Source: Lucinisca nassula (taxonomy: Eukaryota > Mollusca > Bivalvia > Lucinida > Lucinidae). Taken from it: DNA of 64,000 nt. Below, piece by piece: positions 59,839 to 64,000 of the stretch. The stretch spans positions 83,302,651 to 83,366,650 of the forward strand of contig OY757026.1 of the NCBI GenBank assembly GCA_963580285.1, given 5' to 3'. Each line of letters begins with the position of its first letter. Position 1 is the first letter of the stretch. The notes beneath the pieces were generated by a model. That model made no database searches. It was given only the letters and a program-made list of their open reading frames with translations, and was not told the origin of the DNA. Made by a program: the position numbers and the translations under genes.

Positions 59839-60562
59839 TAAAACAAAGATCAGGAATTGATACAATTAACTTACTCCATCCATAAAAGACACCAAAGGGA
59901 AAGAAATACAAACATTAAGCGACCAGACCATAATGGAAACCTAAACAAAGGAAGGCCATATGGACAGTTACTTTCCCACAAAATGGCCATATGGCCATCC
60001 AAATTAAAAGACACAAGTGATACACACAGTAAGTAACAAACAACAACATAAATAAATCGCCACAGAAGAGCCGCCTTTGAACGGTCAGTGGAAGATTTCC
60101 ACTGGGGGGCTTAAATCGATTTTACGTGGCCACAATCCTCGCCCTTACTACCGTCGCGATTTAGACAAATAATTTGTTCAGTCCGCATGAAGGCCTCCTA
60201 ACTCATCACTGCAACATCTCCGTGAACACAGAAATCAAAGAACCACAGAGGTGAGACAACGGTGAGGACTCGACAGCAAGAAACCACTGAAATGCTGGAG
60301 CAAAAGAAAACCAACAGTTAGACTCCGATGAGCCCGACCAGAGACAGAGCATCAGGCACCAACCAACATTATCTCTTTAATTTTCAATAAGCCTTTACGT
60401 TGGAGCCGTCATATAATCTGAGGCCTGACCCACCGGCGTGCAATTAAAGAGGGAAGCAAAGTTGCCAACCGTGATTGGGTTAACTACCATGCATGCAGTC
60501 TGTCGTATAATATCCATGTTGTACCCAATCTTTTTATATCTTTTTATATTTATATTTTTAAA
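59831..60562. mobile_element. Repeat R insertion (about 730 bp) in pol, copy 1
   Basis: The insertion separates the end of the protease frame from the RT part. A TTTAA occurs at both junctions and may be the target-site duplication. One terminus is GTAGAAGTAAAACAAAG, as at 49793 and 38122. The right 210 bp (GCATCAGGCACCAACC to the TTTTTATATTT end) are absent from copies elsewhere in the window. It carries no transposase. The same insertion at the same site is in copy 2. Confidence 0.7.
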
Positions 60563-61170
60563 CCTGGTTCATAGTTCAAAAATCCTACTTCAGGTGGCGA
60601 AACTTCATAAAGCTCTGACGTTGGCAAATTTGGATTATTTCTCACCTTACATTTGCAAATTACAGCTGTTTGAGGTTTAATCTTTGTTTTTGTATGTACT
60701 CGAGCTACAGACGAAATGCACATGTCGTCTTGCAGCTGAATATATGTTTGATTTACTCGAATGCACCCTAGATCAAAATACATTCTAACACCATGCTTTT
60801 CAAGCCAATCACGACCTAATATCAAGTTCCTATTCATGTTTGGAACGATGAAAAAGACATGGCTCATTTTTAAACCTCCTATTTCAAAAAAACCCTCAGC
60901 GCATCCATCCAGATTCAATGGTTCGCCATTAACAGTCTGCAAAGATGCATGTTTTCTGAACAACTGTGGCTTATCTTTCAAAGAATCATAGACACGTCGA
61001 TGCATTAATGAACATTCGGCACCTGTATCAAGCAAAGCTCGAAATTTCTGCTTACGGATCTTATTTTGACATGAATTTTGATTTCCTGAAAATGCAATTG
61101 TATAAATAGGTTTTCTTGTTTTACTTCTCCTTTTATCGGCTTCATTATAAAAGGAGGATTTTAGTTTCCC
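60550..61170 (-). CDS. Ty3/gypsy protease, array copy 1
   Basis: The aspartic protease frame is open from the frameshift site at 61164-61170 down to a stop at 60550. It includes a basic linker, the catalytic LLDTGAECSLM, a flap region and the NLILGRDWLEKHG motif (the conserved ILGRDWL of retropepsins), then the start of the protease-RT linker. It has no ATG of its own near the start and lies in the -1 frame relative to gag, so expression is expected through frameshifting. The last residues and the stop come from the inserted repeat R. Confidence 0.88.
   Translation of the reverse strand, partial: GKLKSSFYNEADKRRSKTRKPIYTIAFSGNQNSCQNKIRKQKFRALLDTGAECSLMHRRVYDSLKDKPQLFRKHASLQTVNGEPLNLDGCAEGFFEIGGLKMSHVFFIVPNMNRNLILGRDWLEKHGVRMYFDLGCIRVNQTYIQLQDDMCISSVARVHTKTKIKPQTAVICKCKVRNNPNLPTSELYEVSPPEVGFLNYEPGLKI
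61127..61170 (-). promoter_or_regulatory. Programmed -1 ribosomal frameshift signal, gag to protease
   Basis: On the - strand the slippery heptamer GGGAAAC (61164-61170), in the gag phase G GGA AAC, is directly followed by the gag stop TAA. Seven nucleotides later a perfect 10-bp stem CTCCTTTTAT / ATAAAAGGAG with a 10-nt loop occupies 61127-61156. The protease frame is exactly -1. Slippery site, spacer length and structure all fit the known retroviral pattern. Confidence 0.8.
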
Positions 61171-61802
61171 GTATTTCCAGAAGCAGCCTGCCCTGGATAA
61201 CTGCCAGTTGACCTAGCTCTATTTCTTGCCCTACATTCATTGGCAAAGTGCCCTATCTTTTGGCAATACCAACAGACAACATCTCGTTGCGGCCTTGGCC
61301 TGCCTGAATTTCTTGTGTTACTCACTGCACTTATATTGGCACGATTCCCACGTGACCTACAATCTTTGGCTTTATGCCCCGATTTATCGCATCGATAACA
61401 ACGAAATGACGCACGTGCTTGCCCTACTTCCATTGGCTCAATGCCACGATCAGATGGAATGTGCTGCGCTGATCCTCCTGACCTTAAATCAAATCGCCTA
61501 CGCAGATTTTGCTCTGCATTGGCAGTATTGATAGCGGCCTGTAATGTGGCAGGGTTTTCTCGCATCACTTTCATCTTCATATAATCATGCAACAAGCCAT
61601 CGATAAAAAAACCTATCAATTGTTCATCTGCAGCCCCTACATTATCAAAAGCATCTTCACTTAGGGCCATTAAGCGTTCAGCGTACACCTGAATGGTTTC
61701 ACCTGGTTTTTGTTTGACTTTTCTGAGCAGGGACAAAGCATACTGATGATCTGTGACCTCTGAAATATGCGACAGTGAATTTGTCAAGGCCTGCAAGGAC
61801 AG
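61161..61802 (-). CDS. Ty3/gypsy Gag C-terminal part, array copy 2
   Basis: Same product as copy 1, with two CCHC knuckles, and here ending in the native SGNTGN-stop next to the frameshift signal. The 5' side joins RT at about 61802 exactly as in copy 1. Confidence 0.87.
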   Translation of the reverse strand: MSLQALTNSLSHISEVTDHQYALSLLRKVKQKPGETIQVYAERLMALSEDAFDNVGAADEQLIGFFIDGLLHDYMKMKVMRENPATLQAAINTANAEQNLRRRFDLRSGGSAQHIPSDRGIEPMEVGQARASFRCYRCDKSGHKAKDCRSRGNRANISAVSNTRNSGRPRPQRDVVCWYCQKIGHFANECRARNRARSTGSYPGQAASGNTGN

Positions 61803-62568
61803 TGGCCATCAGACTTTGGAAAATGGCCGGCGCATTACATAAGCCAAATGGCATGGTATTAAACTGGAATAGACCACGATGACATGCAAAAGCAGTCTTT
61901 TCCTTATCACTGTCATCCATCAACACCTGCCAATAGCCACTCTTGAGATCAAGAGAAGTAAAGTACTTTGCTTGACATAGAAGTGCTAAAATGTCATCTA
62001 TGACAGGTAAGGGATAGGAATTGGATTTTGTAATTTTATTGAGAGCCCTAAAATCGACACAGAATCGTTTTGTGCCATCTTTCTTATCTACAATGACCAC
62101 TGGAAATGACCAGGGCGAGTTTGACCTTTCAATTATTTTGGCATCTAACATTTCATCAATAGCACGATCAAGTATCTTTCTGTTGTTTAATGGTGTACGA
62201 TAAGGCTTTAACTTAATTGGTGGGTGGTTACCTGTATCTATTTTCATTTTTACTGCGTCTGTGTGGCTTAATTGGCAATCTGTTTCCGCAAATAAGTCTG
62301 AGTTAGCCTTGAGAAGATTGATAACAGTGTTTTTATATTTATCTGGCACATCTACCTCCTTAAATATTTCTTGTACTTGGCAGGGATCCAACGACCTTGT
62401 GCTCTCGTTAACCGACATAATTGCTTGTCCTGAAATTTGCTCGATTTTTGCCATTGGTCGACCTTTCTTAATTGTATATGTCTTGTTGGTATTGTTAATA
62501 AGCAGTACGGGAATTATTCTGTTTACTCCCAATTTTACAACTGAATTGGCAACCATTAAAGGTAGAAG
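61802..62568 (-). CDS. Ty3/gypsy Pol fragment: RT N-terminal half, array copy 2
   Basis: As copy 1, with one residue difference noticed (ALLCQAK for ALLGQAK). Truncated at the same RT-gag junction before the YxDD box and interrupted upstream by repeat R. Confidence 0.85.
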
Positions 62569-63293
62569 TAAAACAAAGATCAGGAATTGATACAATTAAC
62601 TTACTCCATCCATAAAAGACACCAAAGGGAAAGAAATACAAACATTAAGCGACCAGACCATAATGGAAACCTAAACAAAGGAAGGCCATATGGACAGTTA
62701 CTTTCCCACAAAATGGCCATATGGCCATCCAAAATTAAAAGACACAAGTGATACACACAGTAAGTAACAAACAACAACATAAATAAATCGCCACAGAAGA
62801 GCCGCCTTTGAACGGTCAGTGGAAGATTTCCACTGGGGGGCTTAAATCGATTTTACGTGGCCACAATCCTCGCCCTTACTACCGTCACGATTTAGACAAA
62901 TAATTTGTTCAGTCCGCATGAAGGCCTCCTAACTCATCAGTGCAACATCTCCGTGAACACAGAAATCAAAGAACCACAGAGGTGAGACAACGGTGAGGAC
63001 TCGACAGCAAGAAACCACTGAAATGCTGGAGCAAAAGAAAACCAACAGTTAGACTCCGATGAGCCCGACCAGAGACAGAGCATCAGGCACCAACCAACAT
63101 TATCTCTTTAATTTTCAATAAGCCTTTACGTTGGAGCCGTCATAGAATCTGAGGCCTGACCCACCGGCGTGCAATTAAAGAGGGAAGCAAAGTTGCCAAC
63201 CGTGATTGGGTTAACTACCATGCATGCAGTCTGTCGTATAATATCCATGTTGTACCCAATCTTTTTATATCTTTTTATATTTATATTTTTAAA
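62561..63293. mobile_element. Repeat R insertion in pol, copy 2
   Basis: Same site and content as 59831-60562, with one extra A in an A run and a few substitutions. Insertion therefore preceded the amplification of the array. Confidence 0.7.
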
Positions 63294-63901
63294 CCTGGTT
63301 CATAGTTCAAAAATCCTACTTCAGGTGGCGAAACTTCATAAAGCTCTGACGTTGGCAAATTTGGATTATTTCTCACCTTACATTTGCAAATTACAGCTGT
63401 TTGAGGTTTAATCTTTGTTTTTGTATGTACTCGAGCTACAGACGAAATGCACATGTCGTCTTGCAGCTGAATATATGTTTGATTTACTCGAATGCACCCT
63501 AGATCAAAATACATTCTAACACCATGCTTTTCAAGCCAATCACGACCTAATATCAAGTTCCTATTCATGTTTGGAACGATGAAAAAGACATGGCTCATTT
63601 TTAAACCTCCTATTTCAAAAAAAACCTCAGCGCATCCATCCAGATTCAATGGTTCGCCATTAACAGTCTGCAAAGATGCATGTTTTCTGAACAACTGTGG
63701 CTTATCTTTCAAAGAATCATAGACACGTCGATGCATTAATGAACATTCGGCACCTGTATCAAGCAGAGCTCGAAATTTCTGCTTACGGATCTTATTTTGA
63801 CATGAATTTTGATTTCCTGAAAATGCAATTGTATAAATAGGTTTTCTTGTTTTACTTCTCCTTTTATCGGCTTCATTATAAAAGGAGGATTTTAGTTTCC
63901 C
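63281..63901 (-). CDS. Ty3/gypsy protease, array copy 2
   Basis: Same frame and motifs as 60550-61170, with EVFFEIGG in place of EGFFEIGG. It is open up to the slippery site at 63895-63901. No stop interrupts it. Confidence 0.87.
   Translation of the reverse strand, partial: GKLKSSFYNEADKRRSKTRKPIYTIAFSGNQNSCQNKIRKQKFRALLDTGAECSLMHRRVYDSLKDKPQLFRKHASLQTVNGEPLNLDGCAEVFFEIGGLKMSHVFFIVPNMNRNLILGRDWLEKHGVRMYFDLGCIRVNQTYIQLQDDMCISSVARVHTKTKIKPQTAVICKCKVRNNPNLPTSELYEVSPPEVGFLNYEPGLKI
63858..63901 (-). promoter_or_regulatory. Programmed -1 frameshift signal, second copy
   Basis: Heptamer GGGAAAC at 63895-63901, 7-nt spacer and the same 10-bp stem-loop, unchanged from 61127-61170. Confidence 0.78.
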
Positions 63902-64000
63902 GTATTTCCAGAAGCAGCCTGCCCTGGATAACTGCCAGTTGACCTAGCTCTATTTCTTGCCCTACATTCATTGGCAAAGTGCCCTATCTTTTGGCAATAC
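63892..64000 (-). CDS. Ty3/gypsy Gag 3' end, start of array copy 3
   Basis: The window ends inside the second zinc knuckle of a third gag copy, so the array continues to the right. Confidence 0.85.
   Translation of the reverse strand, partial: YCQKIGHFANECRARNRARSTGSYPGQAASGNTGN

Larger units (their letters stand above)
58435..64000 (-). repeat. Head-to-tail array, 2,730/2,731-bp unit, at least two copies
   Basis: Matching positions are 58441/61171/63902, offsets 2730 and 2731. I count about ten differences between the two full units by eye. Unit order on the - strand is gag (C-terminal part), protease, repeat R, RT (N-terminal half), then gag again. Confidence 0.9.

Overview
The window looks like nuclear DNA of an animal, most probably a bivalve mollusc. 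The reasons are one spliced animal gene with canonical GT-AG introns, a CR1/L2/Jockey-type LINE, a Ty3/gypsy retroelement, tRNA-headed SINEs, and very many foldback MITEs and hairpin-capped elements carrying minisatellites of the general kind described from oysters and clams. The species is not identifiable from sequence alone; bivalve is an inference. There are no operons, rRNA genes or CRISPR arrays.

The only host gene I can support is TMEM41A on the + strand. It has five coding exons between 18640 and 33906 that join in frame to 244 residues with a VTT/DedA (SNARE-associated) membrane domain. Its introns, about 0.9, 3.6, 6.8 and 3.2 kb, consist largely of transposon sequence. Two further exon-like stretches (3209-3376 on the - strand, 35953-36006 on the + strand) are reported only as weak candidates.

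Layout. 1-4300: SINE and MITE debris, a 470-bp terminal-inverted-repeat element and LINE 3' relics. 4331-6735: a 5'-truncated LINE with a long intact endonuclease/reverse-transcriptase ORF. 6736-8720: mostly unexplained. 8847-17290: four hairpin-capped, Helitron-like elements filled with minisatellites and inserted into older MITEs. 17630-33906: TMEM41A with SINEs, MITEs and more hairpin-capped elements in its introns. 34150-48330: SINEs, foldback elements and five further hairpin-capped elements. 48365-54780: several levels of nested insertion. 56468-57943: a long inverted repeat with arms over 600 bp. 58428-64000: a head-to-tail array of a 2.73-kb Ty3/gypsy fragment on the - strand (partial gag, protease, an internal insertion, partial RT), with two copies and the start of a third, nearly identical to each other.

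The most notable signals are: (1) a complete -1 frameshift signal (slippery heptamer, 7-nt spacer, 10-bp stem-loop) between gag and protease; (2) the retroelement array, in which every unit carries the same internal insertion and the same RT-to-gag junction; (3) a set of elements sharing one architecture (5' terminal hairpin, body of roughly 140-175-bp monomers, 3' hairpin followed by CTAG or CTTGT, T/T insertion) although their sequences differ, with one filled/empty site pair inside the window; and (4) minisatellites dense in AGGTCA nuclear-receptor half-sites, including exact DR1 motifs. Computation was not available, so identities and boundaries are read by eye and may be off by a few bases.
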